NCBI GenBank assembly: GCA_021202245.1
Contig: JAJQDK010000150.1
Location: forward strand, 1 to 13,370
DNA: 13,370 nt
Direction of reading: 5' to 3'
From: Clostridiales bacterium
Lineage (GTDB): Bacteria > Bacillota > Clostridia > Oscillospirales > Acutalibacteraceae
In this document: positions 6,508-13,354 of the stretch, piece after piece
How positions within the stretch are numbered: the stretch's first letter is position 1
How the letters are laid out: each line of letters starts with the position of its first letter
Translations under genes and position numbers: made by a program
Notes under the pieces: model-generated
What the model was told of the DNA's origin: nothing
The model's input: only the letters and a program-made list of their open reading frames with translations
The model's database searches: none

Positions 6508-6536
6508 ATTATAGTATGAATTATGGAATATGTCAA
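6508..6536 (-). promoter_or_regulatory. Perfect-consensus promoter of the tRNA unit, with UP-like element
   Basis: On the minus strand the -35 TTGACA (6531-6536), 17-nt spacer and -10 TATAAT (6508-6513) match the sigma-A consensus exactly. Directly upstream (6537-6558) is an A/T-only stretch including the palindrome AAAATTTAAATTTT, which fits an UP element as found at stable-RNA promoters. The predicted start is near 6501. Confidence 0.9.
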
Positions 6537-6558
6537 GAGAAAATTTAAATTTTTTCGA

Positions 6559-7548
6559 TTATTTTTTTCTGATTCTGATATCGCGGCCGATAAAATCGAG
6601 CTTTTGTGCATTTCCACTGATTCTGGAAACGAACCTATCGGTATAAATATCCTTTAATTCCCTCATTGTGAGGTTGGTATTTATTATTATCGGCTTGTCA
6701 GAAAGCATACGGAAGTTAAAAATATTGTAAAGGTGCGACGTTGAAAAATTGGTGTGGAATTCGGTTCCGAGGTCGTCGATAATCAATAAATCGCACTCAA
6801 GCAGCATATTTTCAATAGATTCCGAGTCATTTGAGTTTGAAAAATGACTTTTCTCAAGCCGGGACATAAGCGACGGCGCCGAAGCATAGATAACGCCGAA
6901 GCCCTTTTTGATTGCCTCGTTAGCTATTGCAAGCGAAAGATGAGTTTTGCCGAGTCCCGTGGCGCCCTTCATCAGGATGCTCTCGGAATTTGCATTGAAG
7001 CTTTCCGCATAATTTTTGCAGTATGTAAATATTTTTTTCATATGTTCATACGGCCCAATTCCGAGGCTTGCATCAACCTGTTTATCGTAATATTCAAGGC
7101 TGAAAGAATCAAAGGTTGAAAGCGACAGCGGCGCGGTGCGGTTAAGCTCCTCACAGGCACAAGTCACAAGCATATTTTTAAGGCACTGACAGGCAACGGT
7201 TTTTCCGTTGTTTTCAAAGTAGCCGGTATCTTCACATTTTGCGCAAAAATATCGGGGTTCAAAAACATCTTCAGGATAGCCGTTCTTTCTGAACAAATCA
7301 TTAAGCTCACGCTGTAATGCAAGGTTCTCGTCACGAAGCTTTTTCATTTCGTCGGCAACATTACCGCCGCCGAGTACAGCTCTTGCGGCTTTGATTGAGG
7401 CGGAAGAAATTGCCTGAGAAAGCTCCTGTGCGCGAGGAATTTGCGAATATACGGCTTTCTTACATTTTTCGGCATCACGCTGTGCCTTTGTCCTGCGTTC
7501 GGAAAGCCTGCTTGCCGCAGTTTTATAAACGCTGTTGCTGTATCCCAT
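6559..7548 (-). CDS. DnaC/DnaI-like replicative helicase loader (AAA+ ATPase)
   Basis: The protein has 329 residues. The N-terminal about 95 are helical and charged. A zinc-binding motif C102-x2-C105 ... C120-x-C122 comes next, as in DnaI-type loaders. The AAA+ domain has Walker A GATGLGKT (195-202), Walker B LLIIDDLG (254-261), sensor-1 region IIINTNL (287-293) and an arginine finger region DRFVSRI (304-310). The family binds the DnaB-type replicative helicase and places it on single-stranded DNA. The gene follows the DnaD-like gene by 14 nt, with its ribosome site AAGGTGA beginning at the stop of that gene. This dnaD/dnaI pairing strongly supports a primosome role over an IstB transposition helper, since no transposase is nearby. 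Confidence 0.88.
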   Translation of the reverse strand: MGYSNSVYKTAASRLSERRTKAQRDAEKCKKAVYSQIPRAQELSQAISSASIKAARAVLGGGNVADEMKKLRDENLALQRELNDLFRKNGYPEDVFEPRYFCAKCEDTGYFENNGKTVACQCLKNMLVTCACEELNRTAPLSLSTFDSFSLEYYDKQVDASLGIGPYEHMKKIFTYCKNYAESFNANSESILMKGATGLGKTHLSLAIANEAIKKGFGVIYASAPSLMSRLEKSHFSNSNDSESIENMLLECDLLIIDDLGTEFHTNFSTSHLYNIFNFRMLSDKPIIINTNLTMRELKDIYTDRFVSRISGNAQKLDFIGRDIRIRKK

Positions 7549-7562
7549 AACAAATCACCTTA

Positions 7563-8666
7563 TCAAATATTATCAAGCGTATCAATCTTTTCGAGCTCGT
7601 CGACATCGAAGGAAGATTTTTGCCAGAAGCCGTAAATATTAGAAGAGGAGCTTTCAAATTTATGCAGGTCCTCTTTATTTTTTATACCGTTTGAATTCCA
7701 GCGCTTTAAAATTCCGTCTATGTATCTGAAATTCATTGTTCCCTTGGTGTCAACGCATCTTTCATATGCTTCTCTGAGCATTTCGGGAGAAAACCTCCAA
7801 TTACCTACCCACTTATCTCCGTATTCAAGCTGTTTTTTTGTGGGGGAGCCGACATTTTTAAGTCCGAACGCCGCTGAAACAACAGAAAAGTTCTTGCTGC
7901 TCTGCTTAGTCAGTCTGATTTTGTTATCGGCAGCTTCAACGGAGGAAATTCCCTCGTCAGCCCACTGCACACCGATTTTTTCAACCGCACGCATATTGCC
8001 CTTGTCTATGCTTATGCAATATTGAATAAGCATCAGAATAACATCAATAGGCAGTCCGCAGGTATCTTTTAACATAAGCAGTGTAGAAATATCGGAATTT
8101 GACAGAGCCTTTCCGAGCGCAAGCTGAGATTCGTTTACCAGCAGCTTTAGCTCCTCGTCAACAGCCAGCCTTTGAGCGGTAAAAACATAATCGGGCTTTT
8201 GGGGTCTGCCGACAGTAAAGTGCGGCTTTTCAGAGGATTCGGGCTTTTGTGCGGTATCCTCGGAATTTTTCTCCGTGCCTTTAACGTTTTTGACGTTCTC
8301 CGCTGACGAATTATCGCTGAATTTTGAATTTTTAATTTGATTTTCGTCTTGCCTGTCGGAGGAATCGGCGGGAATAATATTTTCGGATTTTTCTTCTTCG
8401 GAAATTTCCACAGGTCTGTATTCATCATTTGTTTTTTGAAGGATTCCCAGACTGACCCAATAATCCAACGCTTCGGGAATATCGGTAACATTAACGCCTG
8501 TTGCATCGGAAATCATTTTGTTATCAATTCCATTTCCTGAATTTCTCAAAATATAAAGCAGAACCTTAAGCTTTACGCCGTCGGAAAACTTCAGACCCTC
8601 GTCTACAATCTGTGACGGCACTGCAAAAACGGAATTCCACGCTCCGAGATTTATTTTTATCGACAT
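7563..8666 (-). CDS. DnaD-domain replication initiation protein (primosome component)
   Basis: The protein has 367 residues in three parts. The N-terminal winged-helix-like region (about 1-85) has hydrophobic heptads. A low-complexity Glu/Ser/Asn/Lys linker (about 88-150) is probably disordered. Two DnaB/DnaD C-terminal (DnaB_2-type) helical domains follow, at about 183-250 and 280-340. The second ends in YIDGILKRWNSNGI (315-328), the YxxxIxxxW signature of DnaD domains. In Bacillus, DnaD and DnaB remodel DNA at oriC and help load the replicative helicase with DnaI. The neighbour downstream is a DnaI-like loader, so the pair is probably one functional unit. The stop is TGA followed at once by in-frame TAA. 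Start ATG 8666 has AGGA upstream, and a promoter lies at 8774-8802. Confidence 0.88.
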   Translation of the reverse strand: MSIKINLGAWNSVFAVPSQIVDEGLKFSDGVKLKVLLYILRNSGNGIDNKMISDATGVNVTDIPEALDYWVSLGILQKTNDEYRPVEISEEEKSENIIPADSSDRQDENQIKNSKFSDNSSAENVKNVKGTEKNSEDTAQKPESSEKPHFTVGRPQKPDYVFTAQRLAVDEELKLLVNESQLALGKALSNSDISTLLMLKDTCGLPIDVILMLIQYCISIDKGNMRAVEKIGVQWADEGISSVEAADNKIRLTKQSSKNFSVVSAAFGLKNVGSPTKKQLEYGDKWVGNWRFSPEMLREAYERCVDTKGTMNFRYIDGILKRWNSNGIKNKEDLHKFESSSSNIYGFWQKSSFDVDELEKIDTLDNI

Positions 8667-8718
8667 TAAATCTACATCCTATATTATAAGATTAACCTAA
8701 GCAGCAAATGCACTGACA

Positions 8719-8761
8719 GAGCCGACAGGCGAAATTGAGCAATGCAAATCTCTCTCGGCTC
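8719..8761 (-). other. Hairpin at the 5' end of the dnaD-like mRNA leader
   Basis: GAGCCGA (8719-8725) pairs with TCGGCTC (8755-8761) around a 29-nt loop. With the predicted start near 8767, this stem would lie almost at the transcript 5' end, where it could stabilise the mRNA or regulate it. The leader is about 100 nt long. Confidence 0.4.
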
Positions 8762-8773
8762 CGATTAAGATAT

Positions 8774-8802
8774 ATTATAATACAATTTAGCGACTTTGAA
8801 AA
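8774..8802 (-). promoter_or_regulatory. Promoter of the dnaD/dnaI-like operon
   Basis: On the minus strand there is a -35 TTTTCA (8797-8802), a 17-nt spacer and a perfect -10 TATAAT (8774-8779). The exact 16-nt repeat (8809-8824) lies just upstream of the -35. Confidence 0.6.
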
Positions 8803-8808
8803 GTAAAA

Positions 8809-8824
8809 TAAAGAAATATGTAGA
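8809..8824. repeat. 16-nt direct repeat, copy 1 (TAAAGAAATATGTAGA)
   Basis: Exactly identical, in the same orientation, to 9473-9488. The flanking bases differ at both ends. This copy sits 6 nt upstream of the -35 box of the dnaD-like promoter and could be an operator, an A/T-rich activator site or a chance match. Confidence 0.6.
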
Positions 8825-8919
8825 TTTTTTTTGAATTTTATGATACGATAGGCTAAAGCAATCTTAAACCGATCGGGGTGCTTCATAATATCGAATAATT
8901 TAAGAAAGGGTGCTTGTAA

Positions 8920-9174
8920 ATGAAACATTCATATATGACACACGGAGTTTGCTCAAGACAGATAAATGTTGAGCTTGACGACAACGGCAAAATTACGGAC
9001 TGCAAAATTATCGGCGGATGTATGGGAAACACGGCAGGAATTTGCAGGCTTGTAAAGGGAATAGACGCCGAGGACGCTATAGGCAGACTCAAGGGTATAG
9101 ACTGCAACGGACGTGGAACCTCCTGTCCCGATCAGCTTGCCAACGCGCTTGAGGAAGCGCTTGAAAAGCTTTAA
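8920..9174 (+). CDS. TSCPD domain protein (TIGR03905 four-cysteine family)
   Basis: The protein has 84 residues, the normal size for this family. It carries the family pattern throughout: HGVCSRQI (C11), IGGCMGNTAGI (C34), a GIDAEDAI-RLKGI segment, GIDCNGRGTSCPDQLANAL (C62, C69) and a helical C-terminus. TSCPD is the family signature, and the four cysteines suggest metal binding. A related TSCPD domain occurs at the end of some B12-dependent ribonucleotide reductases, but the function of the stand-alone protein is not known. The start has AAAGGGTG upstream. The gene is convergent with the small membrane-protein gene 22 nt downstream. No clear promoter was found upstream. The motif GGGTGCTT occurs twice before the start (8876 and 8908). 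Confidence 0.9.
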   Translation: MKHSYMTHGVCSRQINVELDDNGKITDCKIIGGCMGNTAGICRLVKGIDAEDAIGRLKGIDCNGRGTSCPDQLANALEEALEKL

Positions 9175-9196
9175 TCCCGCGTATTTTAACCGGAGA

Positions 9197-9382
9197 TTAC
9201 TTAAGGCTGTCTGTTGTTTCTTTTCCGTGATGTTTGTCGGCACGGTATATTATAATTTTGGGCTTGACAGACTTAAGCCTTGAAAATAATATGCTTGAAA
9301 AATACTTTATCGCTAACGATATAACGGCGATAATCAGCGCTAAAACACAAATTATTAAGAAAACAATTACCCAAGCAGACAT
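9197..9382 (-). CDS. Small single-pass membrane protein, unknown
   Basis: The protein has 61 residues. Residues 4-25 (WVIVFLIICVLALIIAVISL and neighbours) are a strong transmembrane helix. A basic, polar tail follows (FSRLKSVKPK ... YRADKHHGKE), suggesting a short outside N-terminus and a cytoplasmic C-terminus by the positive-inside rule. Translation is supported by a good ribosome site, GAGGAT, before the ATG at 9382, and by a possible promoter at 9446-9475. I do not recognise the family. It is too hydrophobic and lacks the cysteines or signal features of a secreted peptide. A toxin of a type I toxin-antitoxin pair is conceivable from size and single helix, but no antisense RNA promoter was found to support that. 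Confidence 0.65.
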   Translation of the reverse strand: MSAWVIVFLIICVLALIIAVISLAIKYFSSILFSRLKSVKPKIIIYRADKHHGKETTDSLK

Positions 9383-9403
9383 AACAAAACATCCTCACGT
9401 TTT

Positions 9404-9448
9404 AATGATATTCAAATACGGGACTTGCCCCGAATTGTATTTATCATT
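9404..9448. other. 45-nt imperfect dyad upstream of the small membrane-protein gene
   Basis: AATGATA (9404-9410) pairs with TATCATT (9442-9448), and an inner CGGG/CCCG stem (9419-9422 with 9429-9432) is flanked by AAATA/TATTT. Neither strand has a T-tract after it, so it is not a good terminator. It overlaps the candidate -10 at 9446-9451 and the leader of the gene, so an operator or leader structure is more likely. Confidence 0.45.
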
Positions 9449-9475
9449 ATAAATGTGGGGATGTAATTTTTTTAA
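9446..9475 (-). promoter_or_regulatory. Candidate promoter for the small membrane-protein gene
   Basis: On the minus strand there is a perfect -10 TATAAT (9446-9451) with a weak -35 TTAAAA (9470-9475) at an 18-nt spacer. The second copy of the 16-nt repeat (9473-9488) overlaps the -35 side. Confidence 0.4.
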
Positions 9476-9488
9476 AGAAATATGTAGA
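9473..9488. repeat. 16-nt direct repeat, copy 2 (TAAAGAAATATGTAGA)
   Basis: Identical to 8809-8824, 664 bp away. It lies between the apgM stop and the candidate promoter of the 61-residue membrane protein. The two copies bracket the TSCPD and small membrane-protein genes. Confidence 0.6.
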
Positions 9489-9507
9489 CTGAAGGACCGA
9501 GAAAAAA

Positions 9508-10719
9508 TTATTTTGAAATAAAATAATCCATCATTGTAAAGCCTTTTGCGATATAGTTGCCTGTTTGTACTGCGGATTTTTCGCAAAAGCAGTCAACACC
9601 GCTTTCAACTTCATTCTTGCTGTCGTAGATAAGATAAGGAACGGGGTTTGAAGAGTGCGTGCGTATCGAGAGTGGTGTGGGATGGTCGGGACATACGAGG
9701 ACGGCAAAATCATCGTAGGATTTCAAAAATTCCACAACGGGAGCAAGAATATGCTCGTCGATAAGCTCAACAGCCCTAACCTTATTTTCAATTTCACCGC
9801 GGTGTCCGCATTCGTCGGGGGCTTCAACGTGGATATACACCAAATCGGCGCCGCTCTTAAATTCTTCGATTGCAGCCTTGCATTTGCCGTCAAAGTTTGT
9901 GTCAATGTAACCTGTTGCCCCGTCAACGTCAACGCTTTTCATTCCGGCGCAGATTGCTATGCCCTTTAATAAATCGACGGCAGAAATCATACTGCCCTTT
10001 TTGCCGAACTTGCCGTAGAAGCTGTCAAGCAGCGGCTTTGTTCCCTCTCCCCAGAGCCAAATTGAATTTGCGGGACGCTCGCCGCGTGCAGCTCTTTCTG
10101 CGTTAAGAGGATGCTTGCTGAGCAGGTCATAGCTTTTTTTCATCAGCTCGTAAAGCTTAGCGGTATCTTCACCCTTGGGAATATAGTCTTTGATTACACG
10201 GTTTGAGATATCGTGAGGCGGAGTAAGCTCACCGGGGTGCGGATTGCCGTTTTTCCATACAAGACAATGGCGGTATGCAACACCCGAATAGAACTTAAAG
10301 AGCTCATCACCCAAATTTTCTTCTATATAGTCAATGAGGATTTTTGCTTCCTCTGTTGAAATATCGCCTGCGCAATAGTCAACCATAGTTTTATCCTCAT
10401 AGTTTTCTTCATCGGAAAGCGTAACAAGGTTGCATCTGAGGGTTACGTCGGTATCCTTTAAATCAATACCAATGCTTGCGGCTTCAAGAGGAGAACGTCC
10501 GCTGTAATATTTTGCCGGCTCATAGCCGAGTACGGAGAGATTTGCAACATCACTTCCGGGCTTTAAGCCCTCGGCAACGGTTTTTACCATACCGACCTCG
10601 CCCTTTGAGGCAAGCTTATCCATACAGGGCTTTGAAGCCTTTTCCATAGGAGTGGCATTGCCGAGCTGTTCAACAGGCTCATCAGCCATTCCGTCACACA
10701 ACATTACTAAATATTTCAT
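9508..10719 (-). CDS. apgM: Cofactor-independent phosphoglycerate mutase, archaeal type (ApgM family)
   Basis: The 403-residue length is typical for ApgM. Alkaline-phosphatase-superfamily features are visible: N-terminal LCDGMADEP (D9 metal ligand), GSDVANLSVLGYEP (55-68, catalytic serine S56 and metal site), SGRSPLEAAS (73-82), VEAPDECGH (298-306), CPDHPTP (343-349) and THSSNPVPY (354-362). The enzyme interconverts 3- and 2-phosphoglycerate in glycolysis and gluconeogenesis using metal ions but no 2,3-bisphosphoglycerate. A bacterial subgroup (TIGR02535) was proposed to be an alternative homoserine kinase where it sits with threonine genes. None are here, so mutase is the default. The ribosome site is AAGGAAGG. 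It lies 66 nt after prfB on the same strand, with no convincing promoter between, so co-transcription is likely. Confidence 0.9.
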   Translation of the reverse strand: MKYLVMLCDGMADEPVEQLGNATPMEKASKPCMDKLASKGEVGMVKTVAEGLKPGSDVANLSVLGYEPAKYYSGRSPLEAASIGIDLKDTDVTLRCNLVTLSDEENYEDKTMVDYCAGDISTEEAKILIDYIEENLGDELFKFYSGVAYRHCLVWKNGNPHPGELTPPHDISNRVIKDYIPKGEDTAKLYELMKKSYDLLSKHPLNAERAARGERPANSIWLWGEGTKPLLDSFYGKFGKKGSMISAVDLLKGIAICAGMKSVDVDGATGYIDTNFDGKCKAAIEEFKSGADLVYIHVEAPDECGHRGEIENKVRAVELIDEHILAPVVEFLKSYDDFAVLVCPDHPTPLSIRTHSSNPVPYLIYDSKNEVESGVDCFCEKSAVQTGNYIAKGFTMMDYFISK

Positions 10720-10785
10720 GATAATCCTTCCTTTTACTGCTAAAATATTTATTTAACTCGTCAAATAGGTTATAAGGCTGTCGGG

Positions 10786-11904
10786 TTAATTTTGAAGAGT
10801 TCCGAGGCTTGCGCATTTGAGATAGGCATTGATAAATCCGTCGAGGTCGCCGTCCATTACAGCCTGAATATTGCCCGTTTCAAAGCTTGTGCGGTGATCC
10901 TTTACCATTGTATACGGCATAAATACATAGCTGCGAATTTGAGAGCCCCAGGTGATTTCCTTTTGGACGCCCTTAATATCTTCAATTTTTTCGAGGTGTT
11001 CCCTCTCTTTGATTTCAACGAGCTTTGAAACAAGCATTTTCATAGCTACGTCACGGTTTTGATACTGACTTCTTTCAACCTGACTTGCAACAACAATGCC
11101 TGTGGGAATATGAGTAAGACGAACAGCGGATGAAGTTTTGTTTACCTTCTGACCGCCTGCGCCGCTGGCACGGTAAACGTCCATTTTTATATCCTCCGGC
11201 GCAATATTAACCTGAATATCGTCGTCCATTTCGGGCATAACCTCTAAGGAAGAAAAGCTTGTGTGACGACGTCGGGCAGGATCAAACGGAGAAAACAGAA
11301 CCAAACGTTGAAAGCACGCTTCCCCCTTGAGATAGCCGTAAGCGTTTTCACCTTCAATGAGCAAAACCGCACTTTTGAGTCCTGCCTCATCGCCGTCAAG
11401 AAAGTCAACCTCTTTGACCTTAAAGCCGTGAGCCTCCGCCCAACGAGTATACATTCTGTAGAGCATCTGCGCCCAATCCTGAGCTTCGGTTCCGCCGGAG
11501 CCGGCGTGGAATGTGAGAATTGCGTTATTTTTATCGTATTCACCAGTGAGCAGAGTCTGCAAACGCTGATTTTCAAGATTTTCTCTGACTGCATCTACCT
11601 CATTTTCAGCTTCTTCAAGCAGAGAAACGTCCTCTTCCTCGTTAGCAAGTTCAATCAATGCGGAGGCATCCTCGTACTTTGCAACGAGATTTTCATAAGC
11701 TTCAACCTTGCCTTTTAAAGTGCCGGTGCGCTGCAAAACCTTTTGAGATTTTTCAACATCGTCCCAAAAACCGGGCTCGGTAGCCTTTAACTCAAGTTGT
11801 TGAATCTCCGAGAGCATTCCTTTCATTCCCAAAGCATCCGACAAATCGTCGATTTCGGGCTTTAATGCCTGAAGCTTTAACAGCAGCTCCTCAAACTGTA
11901 CCAT
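10786..11904 (-). CDS. prfB: Peptide chain release factor 2 (RF2), without programmed frameshift
   Basis: The protein has 372 residues from the ATG at 11902-11904 (AAAGG eight bases upstream). In-frame ATGs further upstream (11952, 11928) have no ribosome site, and 11910 is too close to it. The N-terminal coiled-coil domain 1 is followed by the RF2 stop-codon-recognition tripeptide SPF in LVLFSPFDPARRRHTSF and by the GGQ motif in RASGAGGQKVNKTSSAVRL, which triggers peptide release. SPF marks it as RF2 (UGA/UAA) rather than RF1 (PxT). In most bacteria the prfB frame is broken near codon 25 by an in-frame TGA that RF2 itself regulates by +1 frameshifting. Here that region (KPEIDDLSDALGMKG) reads through with no stop, so that control is absent. 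apgM follows downstream. Confidence 0.95.
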   Translation of the reverse strand: MVQFEELLLKLQALKPEIDDLSDALGMKGMLSEIQQLELKATEPGFWDDVEKSQKVLQRTGTLKGKVEAYENLVAKYEDASALIELANEEEDVSLLEEAENEVDAVRENLENQRLQTLLTGEYDKNNAILTFHAGSGGTEAQDWAQMLYRMYTRWAEAHGFKVKEVDFLDGDEAGLKSAVLLIEGENAYGYLKGEACFQRLVLFSPFDPARRRHTSFSSLEVMPEMDDDIQVNIAPEDIKMDVYRASGAGGQKVNKTSSAVRLTHIPTGIVVASQVERSQYQNRDVAMKMLVSKLVEIKEREHLEKIEDIKGVQKEITWGSQIRSYVFMPYTMVKDHRTSFETGNIQAVMDGDLDGFINAYLKCASLGTLQN

Positions 11905-11960
11905 ATACATTACCTTTCTTTTTTTCATATATTTTAAATCGAAACCAAACAAAATCAGAA

Positions 11961-11984
11961 CTAAGCAAAAAATTTGCAGCTTAG
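11961..11984 (-). other. Hairpin in the prfB leader
   Basis: CTAAG (11961-11965) pairs with CTTAG (11980-11984), and CAAA with TTTG inside, with a 3-nt bulge on one side. It lies in the roughly 100-nt untranslated leader between the predicted prfB transcript start (about 12005) and the ATG at 11904. There is no T-tract. A related sequence, CTAAGCAGATTTGAGCTT, recurs at 12069. Confidence 0.4.
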
Positions 11985-12011
11985 GTCATTCACAATTATT
12001 ACCGATTTAAT

Positions 12012-12040
12012 ATTATAGCAAATTCAAAAGAAATTGTAAA
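12012..12040 (-). promoter_or_regulatory. Promoter of prfB
   Basis: On the minus strand there is a -35 TTTACA (12035-12040), a 17-nt spacer and a perfect -10 TATAAT (12012-12017). A second, weaker set, TTTACA (12085-12090), 18-nt spacer and TACGAT (12061-12066), lies 50 nt upstream and shares the 9-mer TTGTAAACC on the plus strand, suggesting tandem promoters. Confidence 0.65.
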
Positions 12041-12139
12041 CCGATATTAAATATTTTTAAATCGTAGCTAAGCAGATTTGAGCTTGTAAACCAACTTTGC
12101 ACATAAGTTAAAATTTGTGTATGACTGTAAAAAATACGG

Positions 12140-12168
12140 TTGCAATTATTTGTTTAATTTGATATAAT
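12140..12168 (+). promoter_or_regulatory. Promoter of the RING/zinc-ribbon membrane protein gene
   Basis: The -35 TTGCAA (12140-12145), 17-nt spacer and perfect -10 TATAAT (12163-12168) lie 31 nt before the ATG at 12200. It is back to back with the prfB promoters. Confidence 0.7.
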
Positions 12169-12199
12169 TTATGGTGAAATAGAATATTCGGAGGATATT

Positions 12200-13246
12200 A
12201 TGGAATTTACTAACTATAAATGTCCCGTATGCGACAAACAATTTGTATCGGGTGACGATATTGTTGTCTGCCCTGAATGCGGCGCCCCACATCACAGAGA
12301 ATGCTATGACAAAAACGGTCATTGCTTCTATGAAGAAAAACACTCGGAAAATTTTTCTTTTGAGAATATATATTCCGAAAACACCGAAAGCGACAAAAAA
12401 AGCAGTGACGACAGCGCTGAAAGCAATACGGTTGTCTGCCCCTACTGCAAAGCGGACAGCCCAAAGGACGCGTTTTACTGTGAAAAATGCGGATTTCCGC
12501 TTAACGAACAGGACAGGAAAAATCAGGGCAATGCCCAAAACAGCTCTCAAAATCAAAATGTTCCGCCCTACGGCGCTCCTTTCGGAGCTAATCCGCAGCA
12601 GTTTAATATGGCTTTCGACCCTATGGCAGGCTTTAAGAATGATGAACCCATCGGCGACAACGTAACCGCAGGTGAGATGTCAAAATTTATCGGCAAAAGC
12701 ACACCGTATTTTTTAAGAATTTTCGGAAATATCAAGAGATTTAACAAATCACGCTATAATTTCGCCGCATTTTTCTTTTCGGGAATATATTTTATGTACA
12801 GAAAAATGATAGGGCTCGGTATTATCTTTTCAATTTTGCTTATCGGACTGACCGTAGGCGAAACCTTTATTCAATACACATCGCAATTTCAGTCAGTTTA
12901 TAATGAAGTGCTGAATATGAGTACGCAGGAGCTTTACAGCTTGACAAACAGCTCGGCGCTCTTGGATACGTTTACGACACGGGAAATTTTGATTTTATAT
13001 CTTCCGTCATTATTAAGTTTGCTGAAATTTGTTATGATGATAGTGTGCGGATGTATTGCCAACCGTTCTTATTATAAGCACTGCTTTAAAAAGATAAATC
13101 AAATTAAAGATATTAAAATAATAAACAGTCAGGTTCTTAATACAAACGATGTGCTTGAAAGCACGGGCGGAGTTAATCTTCCCATTGCAATTTGTGTATC
13201 GGTGATTTATATTGTAATAATGTATTTGCCGTTGTTTATTTTTTAA
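12200..13246 (+). CDS. Membrane protein with N-terminal RING-like zinc finger, zinc ribbon and DUF2628-like region
   Basis: The protein has 348 residues and a strong ribosome site (GGAGG, five bases before the ATG). Residues 8-42 form a RING-like cysteine/histidine cluster (C8, C11, C24, C27, H31/H32, C35, C42), resembling prokaryotic RING finger family 1. Residues 80-97 form a zinc ribbon, CPYCx10CEKC. A disordered Asn/Gln/Pro-rich linker (about 104-165) follows. Then NFAAFFFSGIYFMYRKMIGLGI (188-209) resembles the DUF2628 motif, and there are about three to four membrane helices (about 188-220, 262-285, 327-347) that end at the C-terminus. The zinc-binding part should face the cytoplasm. The role is unknown; such RING-like domains may bind proteins, but nothing here shows ubiquitin-type chemistry. 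It is divergent from prfB, and there is no clear terminator after it. Confidence 0.8.
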   Translation: MEFTNYKCPVCDKQFVSGDDIVVCPECGAPHHRECYDKNGHCFYEEKHSENFSFENIYSENTESDKKSSDDSAESNTVVCPYCKADSPKDAFYCEKCGFPLNEQDRKNQGNAQNSSQNQNVPPYGAPFGANPQQFNMAFDPMAGFKNDEPIGDNVTAGEMSKFIGKSTPYFLRIFGNIKRFNKSRYNFAAFFFSGIYFMYRKMIGLGIIFSILLIGLTVGETFIQYTSQFQSVYNEVLNMSTQELYSLTNSSALLDTFTTREILILYLPSLLSLLKFVMMIVCGCIANRSYYKHCFKKINQIKDIKIINSQVLNTNDVLESTGGVNLPIAICVSVIYIVIMYLPLFIF

Positions 13247-13354
13247 TTTTCTTTTTTCTTTTTCAAAAAATAATGTTAAATGACTTACAGATAACTCTGG
13301 GCAGATCCCTTATTTGATCAAAATCTGAAAATCAATAATCGGAGTATTTATACA

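Noticed and set aside
6265..6519. Plus-strand 84-codon frame over the tRNA genes
   Set aside because: It is the antisense of two well-formed tRNAs and their terminator, with no ribosome site. It resembles the spurious tRNA-antisense proteins found in databases.
6559..7548. IstB-type transposition helper ATPase
   Set aside because: There is no IstA transposase or IS end nearby. The cysteine motif and adjacent DnaD-like gene fit a DnaI-type helicase loader.
9145..9160. GCGCTT-GAGG-AAGCGC perfect hairpin near the end of the TSCPD gene as a terminator
   Set aside because: It lies within the coding sequence and has no T-tract on either strand. It is explained by the codons of a Leu-Glu-Glu-Ala-Leu helix.
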